Shown here in pieces: positions 44,570 through 54,231 of a stretch of 64,000 bases of DNA. A program made the translations under genes and the position numbers. Each line of letters starts with the position of its first letter. Position 1 is the first letter of the stretch. The stretch is from positions 9,218 through 73,217 of the forward strand of contig CAZVON010000003.1 in NCBI GenBank assembly GCA_964628435.1, read 5' to 3'. Under the pieces are notes generated by a model. That model was not told the origin of the DNA and did not search any database. It saw only the letters and a list, made by a program, of their open reading frames with translations. The stretch comes from CAZVON01 sp964628435 (GTDB lineage Bacteria > Patescibacteriota > Microgenomatia > Levybacterales > UBA12049).

Positions 44570-45865
44570 CTATTTTGCAAAAATATCTTTCTCATGTTTT
44601 TTGTAATATGAATATATATATGAATCTGGACTACCATGTACAAAATGGGGCTCCACTCCGTTTTTGATGACATCTTGAATCTTTCTTTTGGAATAAGCAA
44701 TAGAGTTGTGATTTCCCTGTTGGAAGTAATATTGTAAGTTGCTGTATATATATAAAAAAGTAAGGAACACTAATAACGATCTCCAAAGTAGGATTTATAC
44801 CAAAGCATAATAAGACAAAATACGCTATGCCAATTATTGCAAGTGGAAAAGTATTCATGAAATAACAGTCACTTATTTCTTCACTATATAGAGAAAAAAC
44901 TAGCCATGGAACTAAAAACCAGAGAATCCATAAATACGTAATAGCTAGGCTCTTCCTTTGAGGGATCCTTAAAATATAAACCGCTGGGAACAGAATTGCT
45001 ATTATATATTTGATAAATTTAATTTCTTTAAAATACAATAATGGTTCAAACTGTATAAATGCATCACTTGTCAATTGCAAAAATCGTCTAAGATGAAAAC
45101 CATGATAATAATTCTGCGTGAAAACACTCAAATTTCCATACTGATTTCTATGTTGAATAATCTCTGCAACTGTGTTAGAAATAATCCAGATAAATAGTAA
45201 CGGAAAAGTAACTAATGCTATCTTCAAAAATTTAATTTTATTCGGTAAAAATGGAAAACAGAGAACAGTTATAATAAAAAAAATATCGCCGTAAAATGAA
45301 CATTAAGTGAAATTCCTAATATAAAAAATAGTAAAAAAGTAAACTTTGTTTGTCCATTGAATATTTTATATAAAGAGTAAAAAACAAGAAGAGAGATAGA
45401 AGGTAAAAAACCAACGTTCCACTGAACATGATCATTTGAAAGCGCAAATGCAGAAAACGTATATAAAAAATTCCCCACAAACGCTAATTGTACTGAGAAA
45501 ATATTCTTAACTACAAAAAATAGGATAATAAAGTTGACAACACTGGTAAATACAGAAAACACTGCTGATGCAATGGGATCTAAATTAAAAAACCAATAAA
45601 ATGGAACAAGTAAGTAGTAATATAATGGACCAAGATAAAAACCAGAGTTTTGTTTAACTGCAGGCCCAACAAAAGGATATTTCCCATCGACAAGAATATT
45701 TTTCATGGTCCACGCATTGTCAACTTGATCGTAGGTAAATTGAGTTCGATCCTCAAGTTGATAAATCCTTAAAAAAAAATGAACGGACAGCAATAAAATA
45801 AAAAGTAAAATGTATTTACTATGTATGTTCTTTACTAGTGGATGACCCAAAAAGAAAATATGCAT
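44570..45865 (-). pseudogene. PMT/ArnT-like GT-C glycosyltransferase, frameshifted (at least two shifts)
   Basis: The N-terminal 198 residues (ATG 45865) carry FTYDQVDNAWTMKN and GFYLGPLYYYLLVPF, matching the 33574 and 54232 paralogues, and stop at 45269. One more A in the 8-A run at 45276-45283 would continue the frame as FIITVLCFPFLPNKIKFLK into the next 198-codon segment (to 44631). A second shift near 44750-44780 moves the frame to FLTFLYIYSNLQYYFQQGNHNS, which ends at 44570. No full C-terminal domain follows. This is either real decay or sequencing error in a homopolymer-rich stretch. Confidence 0.75.
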
Positions 45866-45869
45866 GGAA

Positions 45870-46239
45870 TCAATTCGCTACTATGTAAATTGCTGATTTA
45901 CCATTCAGAAAAAAAATTCTTTCAAGTACTGTAACATTCTCTGGAAAATCTTCTGGTCTCCCCACATATAAGGTTCTATCTTTTTTCTTTTTTTGGTCCC
46001 ACTCGATTGTCCGAAACTCATATTTTCCGAATATGTGATTTTCCCTAAAACCACCGGAAGAACTTTGAGAATATTGCTGATATATTGACGGAGGGTACTT
46101 GAGATAAAATAAGAAAAACATATAAGATTGATCTAGGTGTGGTTTATTAGAAACAATTACTTTATCGTATTTTTTTTCCAGTGTTTTTACTTTTGATACA
46201 GCTTCTTTATATCCATATTGCCAATCTTCTGAAGTATAG
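45870..46239 (-). CDS. PMT/ArnT-like GT-C glycosyltransferase, C-terminal fragment (after gap)
   Basis: The minus strand is open from the gap to the stop at 45870: YTSEDWQYGYKEAVSKVKTLEKKYDKVIVSN, then FGKYEFRTIEWDQ and LYVGRPEDFPENVTVLE. It matches the end of the paralogue at 47555-49183 (GEWQYGYKDAISYINK, FDKFRFSQDL, VLYIDTPKNIPEGAK). It is thus the outward-facing C-terminal domain of the protein starting at 47565. Compared with the paralogue only about 6-8 residues are missing at the gap. Confidence 0.78.
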
Positions 46240-46249
46240 NNNNNNNNNN
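46240..46249. other. Assembly gap (10 N) within a GT-C gene
   Basis: Ten Ns between the two parts of a PMT-like gene. The flanks show no shared overlap; alignment to the paralogue next door suggests about 20-25 nt are truly missing. Confidence 0.95.
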
Positions 46250-46260
46250 TGATTTAAAAA

Positions 46261-47565
46261 CTATAAGAAGTTAAATATGAAGAACAAAAAAAAAAGAGAA
46301 AATATTAAATATTTAATTCGTATTTTTACTATTTCATGTTTTATTTTTGATATAGAAGCGATTGTTGTTAGTAATCCCAAAGCTGTAAATATCTGAAACA
46401 TAGGAAGAAAATTTAACGTTCTTACAGCATGTGGAACTCCTGTAGTTATGGAAGCTGGTACAGGAGCTAACAAAAACCATCCAAGTAATATTATCTTTAT
46501 TTTTTTATTAAAGTTTCCCCATACCAGAATATAGATTCCAACCAGTAAAAAAGGCAATTCAAAAAGATATAAAAGCCCCATTCCTGGTGCATGATGACGT
46601 GCTAAATCTCCAGTAATAAACAACCAATTTAAGTCGAAATGAGATATATAGCCACTTATTACAGAAATTACAAATACAACTCTTCTATTATCAAGAAAGT
46701 ACCCCAAGTAATTCTTCTTCTCCCTGTCTATAATGAGTCTATTTGCGTTTCTCTCAAGAAGAGATGTAGTATCGGAAAAAACACTCACTCCTTGGGCTCG
46801 AGCAAGAGCTTGTTTATTGGTAAGTGTATAAAATACCATTGGTAAAAGAATAACTATGACTGTGAATATTCCGAGTATTAAAACTTTTTTTGGAAACCGA
46901 ATCAATTGTTTTCTGACTATAAACAATAAAAAAATAAACAGCAGCGGAGTAAATACTTTATCGCTCTGATACATATACGGATTAGACGCAACGAAAATAC
47001 ATGATACGATGAAAAAAAATGGACGCGTTAACGAAAGTAATAAGAATAAAACGAAAAAAATATTCAATGACAAACCTAGATTCGACTCAAAAGCTATGCG
47101 AGAAAATTGAATATGCCAAGGTGAAAGCGCCAAAAGTAGTGACGAGGTTAAAGCAATATTTTTACTATTTAAGATTCTATGATCTTTAAAACCATTAAAA
47201 TAGGATAAAAGTACTTTAACAAGAAAATATGTTGCCATAACTGCCAAAGTACCAAAAATAGCAGAAGGCAACCGAACTGAAAACGCATCTAATCCAAATA
47301 TGTATACAAAGGGTGCAACAAAGTAAATATAGAATGCGGGTTTAAAGTCATCATAAGAACGAAGAATAAAAGGAAAAGATGAGCCATATTCGTCTTTACC
47401 TGTCTGGACAATAGAATACGCATTATAACCAAGAGCAACTTCGTCCCAATTTAAGGAGGGTGGTGTTTCTCCGAGTTTCAATAACCTTATTACAGCTGCA
47501 ATTATAACAATAACAATCAATAGGTAGTTTGTCTTTTTATACATGTCAAAAAAATTATTTTTCAT
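46261..47565 (-). CDS. PMT/ArnT-like GT-C glycosyltransferase (DE group), N-terminal part; stop codon beside gap
   Basis: 434 residues from ATG 47565 to a TAG at 46261. TPPSLNWDEVALGYNAYSIV is the first-loop DE motif, then FILRSYDDFKPAFYIYF, LSPWHIQFSRIAFESNLGLSL and about 11 helices, as in the paralogues on both sides. The TAG falls 11 bp before the gap; if it were TAT the frame would continue FLYFLN, as the paralogue does (VLYYLH). The stop is therefore probably an error or a recent nonsense change. The C-terminal domain lies at 45870-46239. The start overlaps the upstream gene's end by 11 bp. Confidence 0.78.
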   Translation of the reverse strand: MKNNFFDMYKKTNYLLIVIVIIAAVIRLLKLGETPPSLNWDEVALGYNAYSIVQTGKDEYGSSFPFILRSYDDFKPAFYIYFVAPFVYIFGLDAFSVRLPSAIFGTLAVMATYFLVKVLLSYFNGFKDHRILNSKNIALTSSLLLALSPWHIQFSRIAFESNLGLSLNIFFVLFLLLSLTRPFFFIVSCIFVASNPYMYQSDKVFTPLLFIFLLFIVRKQLIRFPKKVLILGIFTVIVILLPMVFYTLTNKQALARAQGVSVFSDTTSLLERNANRLIIDREKKNYLGYFLDNRRVVFVISVISGYISHFDLNWLFITGDLARHHAPGMGLLYLFELPFLLVGIYILVWGNFNKKIKIILLGWFLLAPVPASITTGVPHAVRTLNFLPMFQIFTALGLLTTIASISKIKHEIVKIRIKYLIFSLFFLFFIFNFL

Positions 47566-49183
47566 ACGCAATCAAGACTGGTTGTTTATTTAACAAATAA
47601 AATTTCTGCATAATTTTTGCACCTTCTGGTATATTTTTAGGAGTATCTATATAAAGAACTTTCTCAGAGGCATGAGTATTTCTTAAATCTTGAGAAAATC
47701 GAAATTTATCAAAACCTAAAATATGAACAAAACCGAGAGGTTCTCTTTTAACAATCTGCTCTTTCCTAAACTTCTCTGGTGAATACTCAGTATAAAAAAG
47801 TACATATATATATGGCCTGCCTAAATCGTTGGTAAAATAAATTCGATCATATTTCTCAGCAATTTTGTTTATATACGAAATCGCATCTTTATATCCATAT
47901 TGCCATTCTCCAGAGAATTCTCTTGGATAGTGAGCATAATAACCATGTAAGTAATATAGAACACTAATAAAAAGTACAACCAGCAGCATAACAGAAAGAA
48001 ACACTTTTTGACGAATGCTCATAAGGAATTGAACAGCTCCATATCCTGTTAATACTTGGAACATTGGGAGAGTGGTTTCTATTCTCAAAGCATGAGGGGT
48101 TTCTCGCGCGGTTGCTGCCGGAACAATACCTAAGATAAACCATAAAGGCACAATCCACCAAAATCCTTCTTTTTTTCTGAATAAATATAGTAAACCAATA
48201 ACGAGAAATGGTAATTCAAGCAAGTACAACTGCCCTACGTCCTGAGTAGAAAACTTTGGATTTCCGTCTCCTTTTATAAATAAAAACAAAGGGTTAAGGT
48301 TATCAAAATAGTGTCTTAAATATTCAAGAGAAAATAATACTCTTCTGTTATTTAAAATCTTACCCATGAGCGAATAATTGCTATTTTCTATTCTTTTATT
48401 TGACTCTTCTACAACTTCAATATTAGAAAATATATTGACTTCTTCAAATCGTAATTTTGCGTGAGGAGACATTAAAAATCTTATACTCGGCAACAAAATA
48501 AACATGGCAATTATACACGCGATTAAAAATTCTTTTCTAAATACTAAAAGCTTATTTCTAAATAGCACAACCAACAAAAAGAGAAGGAGCGGTGAAACGA
48601 CACGTGCAGTATTAAATGTATACATCGAAAAAACAAATGCAATAAGTGAAACTACGATAAAAATCTTATGTTCTAGCATGCTTCTTAGAAAAAAGTAAAC
48701 ACCAATCGCGATGAAAAAAGTCGCAACATTAGCTTCGAATGCGGCTCGCGATAAGTTGATATGCCATGGTGAAACAGAAAGGAGTAAAGAGCTTATCAAA
48801 GCATAGCTCTTTTTATTTTCTGAAGAATAAAAAATCAGTTTCACAAGATAGTACGAAACGAAAACTGTTAAAACACCTATAAAAGCAGACGCAAACCGTG
48901 TGGAAAATTCAGTTAGCCCAAAAATTTTTACTGGGATTAAAGATAAATATGCGTACATTGGCGGCTTAAAATCTCCAAAAGATTCTAAATAATCCAAGGG
49001 AATAAATCTTCCAAATTCATCTTTGCCATCAATACCCAGGGAGTACGCATTGTATCCCCATGCAGCTTCGTCCCACGTTAGAGATGGAGGATTAACTCCT
49101 AATTGATAAAACCGCAGAAGCAATGCAAGACCTATGATAATAAGTAGTGCATGCTTATTAAGGAGATTTATGTATCCGTGCAT
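47555..49183 (-). CDS. PMT/ArnT-like GT-C glycosyltransferase (DE group)
   Basis: 542 residues. VNPPSLTWDEAAWGYNAYSL in the first loop holds the catalytic DE pair of the PMT family; ESFGDFKPPMYAYLSLIPVK, LSPWHINLSRAAFEANVATFF and about 11 helices follow. The C-terminal ~130 residues are the outward soluble domain (WQYGYKDAISYINK, VLYIDTPKNIPEG). The ATG has GGAG 8 nt upstream, a rare good ribosome binding site in this window. It is the first gene of the minus run after the divergent promoter region. It serves as the intact reference for the gapped paralogue that follows. Confidence 0.85.
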   Translation of the reverse strand: MHGYINLLNKHALLIIIGLALLLRFYQLGVNPPSLTWDEAAWGYNAYSLGIDGKDEFGRFIPLDYLESFGDFKPPMYAYLSLIPVKIFGLTEFSTRFASAFIGVLTVFVSYYLVKLIFYSSENKKSYALISSLLLSVSPWHINLSRAAFEANVATFFIAIGVYFFLRSMLEHKIFIVVSLIAFVFSMYTFNTARVVSPLLLFLLVVLFRNKLLVFRKEFLIACIIAMFILLPSIRFLMSPHAKLRFEEVNIFSNIEVVEESNKRIENSNYSLMGKILNNRRVLFSLEYLRHYFDNLNPLFLFIKGDGNPKFSTQDVGQLYLLELPFLVIGLLYLFRKKEGFWWIVPLWFILGIVPAATARETPHALRIETTLPMFQVLTGYGAVQFLMSIRQKVFLSVMLLVVLFISVLYYLHGYYAHYPREFSGEWQYGYKDAISYINKIAEKYDRIYFTNDLGRPYIYVLFYTEYSPEKFRKEQIVKREPLGFVHILGFDKFRFSQDLRNTHASEKVLYIDTPKNIPEGAKIMQKFYLLNKQPVLIAYEK

Positions 49184-49191
49184 TCTATATA

Positions 49192-49195
49192 CTCC
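49192..49195 (-). promoter_or_regulatory. Ribosome binding site (GGAG) of the GT-C gene starting at 49183
   Basis: GGAG on the minus strand, 8 nt before the ATG. It supports this start and contrasts with the leaderless starts elsewhere in the window. Confidence 0.55.
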
Positions 49196-49254
49196 AAAAG
49201 ATGCTTTTGATTTCTAGAAAAGTTTAAACTGCTATTTTAGGTAAAATCTACCAC

Positions 49255-49306
49255 TTTGTTTCGCAGCAGTTCTGGCTATAATTATTATCTATGAACATTA
49301 TATAAT
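49255..49306 (+). promoter_or_regulatory. Candidate promoter(s) for the plus-strand GT-C/YfhO pair
   Basis: In the 156-bp divergent spacer, TTTGTT (49255-49260) and TATAAT (49277-49282) are separated by 16 nt. A second TATAAT lies at 49301-49306 without a clear -35. Either would give a leader of roughly 25-50 nt. No Shine-Dalgarno site precedes the ATG at 49340. Confidence 0.35.
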
Positions 49307-49339
49307 AGATGAGACTAAAAAAATATCTAGTTCCACTCT

Positions 49340-50677
49340 ATGAAAAATAGTAAACGTTTTTTTATATTTATTCTACTCCTTGGATTTCTATTACGAATAG
49401 CGGTAAGTATTTGGTCACTGCAATATCGAGAAAATACAGATATTTTAAGGTGGAGAGATTGGGGTCGAATTGCATATCTTCATAGTTTAGGTGATACCTA
49501 CAAACCTGACTATCTTTTATTTGGCACACTTCCGAACAATATGCCTCCCGGTACGTTATATATTGTATCTGCAATGTATAATATAAATATTTTGTTTAGC
49601 AAAGCAATTTTAAAAATTACTCATAGTGCACCAGGATCACTACAATGGGTAAACGGTGGATTATTAAATTTTATGCTTCGCATTCCTTCTTTGCTTGCAG
49701 ATGTAGGAATCTCAATCTTAATTTATCATATAGTTTCTAAGTTTAGCACCAAACTTAACGCTTTTTTTGCTTTGTCTTTATTCTACTTCAATCCAATTGT
49801 TATTTATAATAGCTCTTTTTGGGGGCAAATGGATTCGATTAACAACATGTTTGCTTTAAGTTCGATATTTTGCTTAGTTCGGAAAAAATATTTTCTTTCA
49901 ATTTTCCTTTTGTTTGCTTCATTATATATAAAACTTTCTCTCATTTTTTTTCTTCCACTCTTAGTACTTCTCATATATGTAAAGAAGAATGTTTTTTTCA
50001 CTCTTGTATCAATAGGCATAAGTATAATTATCTTAATAATACTTACTCTTCCTATTTCTCCTACTCCCTACGCCTGGATAGAAACATTTTTAATGAAAAA
50101 TACATTTGGTGAAATGACCAATATTACAGCTTTTGCTTTTAACTTTTGGTGGGTTATTTTCTACCCCTCAATATTAATCGAAAACTCTAACTCATTATTC
50201 ACTTTTAGTGAAGTACGTCTCCAATACTCTCCAGATAGCAGTCAGATTTTCTTATCTTCCCCATTAAGTTTATGGGGTGTTTTGTTATTTTTATTATTCA
50301 CAGTTTTACTCATTTTGCAAGCATTTAAAAACAAAGTTCTTTATAATTACGACTTAGTCTTCTTAATATTTGCTTTAGGTGGACTTATAGGTTTTCTCTT
50401 TCTTCCTCATATGCACGAAAGGTATCTTTATCCTATTTTTCCTCTTTTAGCAACCGATATTGTATTGAAAAGACGATATTTTAGTACCTTTCTTTTGTTA
50501 AGTATTTTACATATGATTAACCTCTATATCGTCTGGCATCCCATGAAACTCTTCTTCATGCCATACGAACTTATCAGCAATAGATCATTTCAATGGTTAA
50601 TAAGTATTTCTACTTTGTTTATTGGAACCTCATTCTACATAAAATCCCTAAGAATTCTCTATGAAAAACATAAATAA
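49340..50677 (+). CDS. Gpi18/PIG-V-like GT-C mannosyltransferase
   Basis: 445 residues, about 10 helices. The first loop has RENTDILRWRDWGRIAYLHSLG, followed by LFGTLPNNMPPGTLYIV; the diagnostic YFNPIVIYNSSFWGQMDSINNMFALSS contains the WGQxDS motif of Gpi18-like and ALG-type GT-C enzymes. HERYLYPIFPLLA is the conserved late loop. Family members use lipid-phosphate mannose. The last 17 bp overlap the next gene. It is divergent from the PMT-like run. Confidence 0.82.
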   Translation: MKNSKRFFIFILLLGFLLRIAVSIWSLQYRENTDILRWRDWGRIAYLHSLGDTYKPDYLLFGTLPNNMPPGTLYIVSAMYNINILFSKAILKITHSAPGSLQWVNGGLLNFMLRIPSLLADVGISILIYHIVSKFSTKLNAFFALSLFYFNPIVIYNSSFWGQMDSINNMFALSSIFCLVRKKYFLSIFLLFASLYIKLSLIFFLPLLVLLIYVKKNVFFTLVSIGISIIILIILTLPISPTPYAWIETFLMKNTFGEMTNITAFAFNFWWVIFYPSILIENSNSLFTFSEVRLQYSPDSSQIFLSSPLSLWGVLLFLLFTVLLILQAFKNKVLYNYDLVFLIFALGGLIGFLFLPHMHERYLYPIFPLLATDIVLKRRYFSTFLLLSILHMINLYIVWHPMKLFFMPYELISNRSFQWLISISTLFIGTSFYIKSLRILYEKHK

Positions 50678-53045
50678 ACAGAATTTAATCGCACTTTTTT
50701 TATTTATTATTCTTGCAGTAATAATCTTCTATCAGTTTTTCTTTAAGGGTCTTATACCTTTTCCTGGAAATTATATGTTGGCATGGTATGAACCATGGAA
50801 AACCGATTTTTCTTCAAATGGATCAATCACAATTGCTCATAAACCAGTCGCAGATGATGTATTTAGACAACTATATCCATTCAAAACATTAAGTTCGCAA
50901 CTCATAAAAAAACTACAGTTACCCTTATGGAATCCCTATAACGGCTCAGGAATGCCCTTATTAGCGACAATGCATGTAGGCTTTCTTACCCCTTTCAATT
51001 TGCTGTTTGTATTTTTGCCAAAACATTTAGCGTGGGGATTATATGTTGCAATTCAACCAATTTTGATTACCTTCTTCACTTATCTTTATTGCAGAAAAAT
51101 AGGAATAAAATTTACTGGATCATTATTTTCGAGTATTACTTTTACGTTATCCGGTTTTGTTGTGGCAAGACTTTTGTTCGGTGAGTATATTTATACTCTC
51201 TCTATTCTTCCACTAATTCTATATTTAATAGAATCTTTTTTCGACAATCAAAAAACCCGAAAAATATGGATTCTCCCTTTTACCGTTGCATTTATGTTTT
51301 TCTCTGGACAACCTCAAATAATTACTTATGTTTTGATATTCTCAATTTGTTATTATAGCTGCCGACTTAGAAACAATAAGAATATCCATCCTAACTCGGC
51401 TTTTCTTATCCCCATTCTATTGGTAATAGGAGTGGGCCTTGCAGCAATACAATTGATGCCAACATTAGAGCTTTTTAACCAATCAGGCATTAATCCTTCC
51501 TCATCAAAATTCATCTTCGATCGATTCCTTCTTCCAATACAACATCTAATTACAATTTTTATACCAAATTACCTTGGCAACCAGGCAACATACAATTATT
51601 GGGGCTCTGGTGATTATATTGAAACCGTGGCATCTCTAGGACTTATTCCTTCTTTTTTCGCATTGCTAAGTATAGGACGCATCAATACAAAAATGGACGT
51701 AAGAAAATTTTACTTTACGACAATTGCCATAACTATTATTCTTACTTTAGACTGGTTTGGAACAAGACTGCTTTATTCAATTCCAATTCCAATCATTTCA
51801 ACTGGCGTACCTACACGTATTTTCGCGTTGACTGCTTTTTCTATTTCAGTTCTAGCTGGATATGGATTTGATAAATGGCTCTGCACCAATAGTTTCAAAG
51901 AAATCAAGAAGCAAATTATATTTTTTTCGGCATTTGTCATGATTATTTCCTGCGGAACGTTTGTGTTTTATGCTTTAAAAATTTCTTGCAACAATGAATT
52001 TATCTTAAACTGCAGAAGCATTGCCCTAAGGAATACCTTTCTTGAAACATTTGTTTTCGCTATTGGACTAATTTTTATTATTTCATATACGTTTAATAAT
52101 AAATTCAAAAAGAATGTTCCTATTGGAATAATTTTTTTAACTATAGTAATAGGAATATATAATAGTACTAAATTTCTCCCTTTCTCAACAAAACAAACAA
52201 TTCTCTCTCAAAATGACCTTATAAAGGAATTGCAAGTAATAAAAGATGGACGTGTCTTTGGATTGGGAGAGGCAAATATAAAAACAGACTTTGCAACTTA
52301 CTTTGGTTTTTATGACCCCAACTACTATGATCCACTTTATAATAAACGCTATGGAGAACTCATAGGCTTTGCAAACAATGGAATCTTTTCTCCTAGTCTA
52401 CCTAGAAGTGATGTCGAAATTGCTAATCAGATTAAACTAGATACAGGATCTCTCCAACGAAGAGAAAGACTCTTGAATCTTTTAAGTGTAAAGTATTTTG
52501 TTTATAAAGCTGCAGATATACCTAAAGACGCGGATGTCTTATGGAAAAACAAGTATTGGGGTATTATTAAAAACCAAAATGCATTGCCACGTGCATATAT
52601 TGTACAAAACCATGAAGTAGTACAAGAGAAAGAAAATCTTTTGCTGCAACTATTCGATCCATCTTTTGATATAAAACAAAAAGTACTTTTAGAAGAGTCT
52701 GTCTTATTTTCTGCCAATCGTTCTGAATCTACTTTTCATCTTCCTCGGACAAGTGAATATACAGAAAATAAAGTAAATTTGTCTGTTAATTTGAATTCAC
52801 CAAGTATAGTTGTACTTACAGATAATTTTTATCCTGGATGGAAAGTTCTCGTTGACGGAACAGAATCAAAGCTTTTTAGAGCAAATTATTCTTTCAGAGC
52901 TGTCATGGTGTCAGCGGGACAACACAAAGTCAGCTTTGTATATGATCCGCCAGTTTTTAAACTCGGCCTTCTTGTAAGCAGTTTAAGTATTTTTTTGTAT
53001 TGTGGAATTATCCTTTTCAGGAAAAAAATATGCACTTATAAATAA
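50661..53045 (+). CDS. YfhO family membrane protein
   Basis: 794 residues. FKGLIPFPGNYMLAWYEPWK and KPVADDVFRQLYPFKTLSSQLIKKLQLPLWNPYNGSGMPLLA at the N-terminus are the YfhO signature; about 12 helices follow. A C-terminal soluble region has LTDNFYPGWKVLVDG, YRANYSFRAV-type sequence and a last helix. YfhO proteins are GT-C-like and known for adding sugars to lipoteichoic acids or other cell-wall polymers. Its last 63 bp overlap the convergent gene at 52983. Unlike the YfhO genes at 57396 and 63221 it keeps the final helix. Confidence 0.87.
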   Translation: MKNINKQNLIALFLFIILAVIIFYQFFFKGLIPFPGNYMLAWYEPWKTDFSSNGSITIAHKPVADDVFRQLYPFKTLSSQLIKKLQLPLWNPYNGSGMPLLATMHVGFLTPFNLLFVFLPKHLAWGLYVAIQPILITFFTYLYCRKIGIKFTGSLFSSITFTLSGFVVARLLFGEYIYTLSILPLILYLIESFFDNQKTRKIWILPFTVAFMFFSGQPQIITYVLIFSICYYSCRLRNNKNIHPNSAFLIPILLVIGVGLAAIQLMPTLELFNQSGINPSSSKFIFDRFLLPIQHLITIFIPNYLGNQATYNYWGSGDYIETVASLGLIPSFFALLSIGRINTKMDVRKFYFTTIAITIILTLDWFGTRLLYSIPIPIISTGVPTRIFALTAFSISVLAGYGFDKWLCTNSFKEIKKQIIFFSAFVMIISCGTFVFYALKISCNNEFILNCRSIALRNTFLETFVFAIGLIFIISYTFNNKFKKNVPIGIIFLTIVIGIYNSTKFLPFSTKQTILSQNDLIKELQVIKDGRVFGLGEANIKTDFATYFGFYDPNYYDPLYNKRYGELIGFANNGIFSPSLPRSDVEIANQIKLDTGSLQRRERLLNLLSVKYFVYKAADIPKDADVLWKNKYWGIIKNQNALPRAYIVQNHEVVQEKENLLLQLFDPSFDIKQKVLLEESVLFSANRSESTFHLPRTSEYTENKVNLSVNLNSPSIVVLTDNFYPGWKVLVDGTESKLFRANYSFRAVMVSAGQHKVSFVYDPPVFKLGLLVSSLSIFLYCGIILFRKKICTYK

Positions 53046-54230
53046 TAAAGAAAGGTAACCAATATGACTATTGTTAAAGTAGCGAGAGAAGTACCAAAAT
53101 ACAAAAAGAAAAACACTGTAGGTAACTAATAGTCGTTTTACTGACGGGGATCTTTTTAGGTATTTTAGCAAAAGAATCATCACAGGAAGACCAATAATTA
53201 GTTGCCAAATATAAAATGGATAATATTGTTGACCGTTTTCAATAACACCAAATTGCTGCAGCACCATCCCAATACCATACCCTGATATTGGATAGCTATG
53301 AGGTACAGACCCTGAAAGATACCCAATAGTACTATCTAAATATGCCTTACTATCCCACAGAACAAATGGAAAAATAATTACTACCAATGTAACAACAAAC
53401 AAGGAAATGTGCCTCAAGCTCTTTTTAACTGACCTTGCTTGAAAGTAGATATATGCAAAATACAATGGTAGAATTGGCCAGACTGATTGTTTAACTCCAA
53501 AAGACAAAGCGATCAGGACTCCAGCCAGAGAATACTTGCCCAAAAATAGTAAATATAATCCTAAAAACAAAAAAGTGTACATAAATATATCTGACCTACC
53601 TTCAAGCGTATATCCAAGCATTGCTGGATTTAAGGTAAGTAGTATCACAAAAAGAAGTTTATTCTTTTTGTCTTTTATAAGAATATAGGCAGTTATGATT
53701 AAGAGAAGAAATAAAAACATTAATGGCATTCTTCCATCAAAATATCCGAATATACGATTACTTACTAAATAAAATGGTATTGAAAAGATGAGATAAAACG
53801 GTTGCATGACAAAATGATATAGTGCAGGATTTTCGTCTTTATCTGAATAATGCCACTCCTCTAATGGGGTTCCAAAATAAGTAGAAGAATAGGGATTTTT
53901 CCCATGTAATAAAAATTGAATTGCTGCCTCCTGTTGTAAAACAATATCATGAATCATATATATGGGATGTGTCTGGTGTCGTACGATAATTGCAGATACA
54001 AACGCGCTACCTAAAACTGTTATTATCGTAATCCATAATACTATATGCTTTAAAAAATAGTTTATTTTTTCTTTAAAAGCAAAAATATCCAATAGTATAT
54101 AGAGAAACAGAAGAAAAAATATAATACCAAAAAGCCAATAAGGAGTTTCTGAGGGTCCTATTCGATAGGACATAATAAAAGGGACAATTAAAGCAAAAAG
54201 CAGGACAGAATTCAACTGAATATTTTTCAT
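52983..54230 (-). CDS. GT87-like GT-C glycosyltransferase
   Basis: 415 residues with about 11 helices. HDIVLQQEAAIQFLLHGKNPY and WHYSDKDENPALYHFVMQPFYL form the first loop; LTLNPAMLGYTLEGRSDIFMYTFLFLGLY and ALSFGVKQSVWPILPLYFA match GT87/DUF2029-like mannosyltransferases. It ends within the YfhO gene on the opposite strand (63-bp convergent overlap), which is unusually long for this window. Its start is 2 bp after the stop of the upstream PMT-like gene. Confidence 0.8.
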   Translation of the reverse strand: MKNIQLNSVLLFALIVPFIMSYRIGPSETPYWLFGIIFFLLFLYILLDIFAFKEKINYFLKHIVLWITIITVLGSAFVSAIIVRHQTHPIYMIHDIVLQQEAAIQFLLHGKNPYSSTYFGTPLEEWHYSDKDENPALYHFVMQPFYLIFSIPFYLVSNRIFGYFDGRMPLMFLFLLLIITAYILIKDKKNKLLFVILLTLNPAMLGYTLEGRSDIFMYTFLFLGLYLLFLGKYSLAGVLIALSFGVKQSVWPILPLYFAYIYFQARSVKKSLRHISLFVVTLVVIIFPFVLWDSKAYLDSTIGYLSGSVPHSYPISGYGIGMVLQQFGVIENGQQYYPFYIWQLIIGLPVMILLLKYLKRSPSVKRLLVTYSVFLFVFWYFSRYFNNSHIGYLSLLFISAYFFPEKDNSTIQKNT

Positions 54231-54231
54231 A

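Noticed and set aside
44467..44592. Small hydrophobic ORF (about 42 residues with one helix) after the frameshifted GT-C gene
   Set aside because: No ribosome binding site, no family, and it may be the residue of the broken gene in a third frame.
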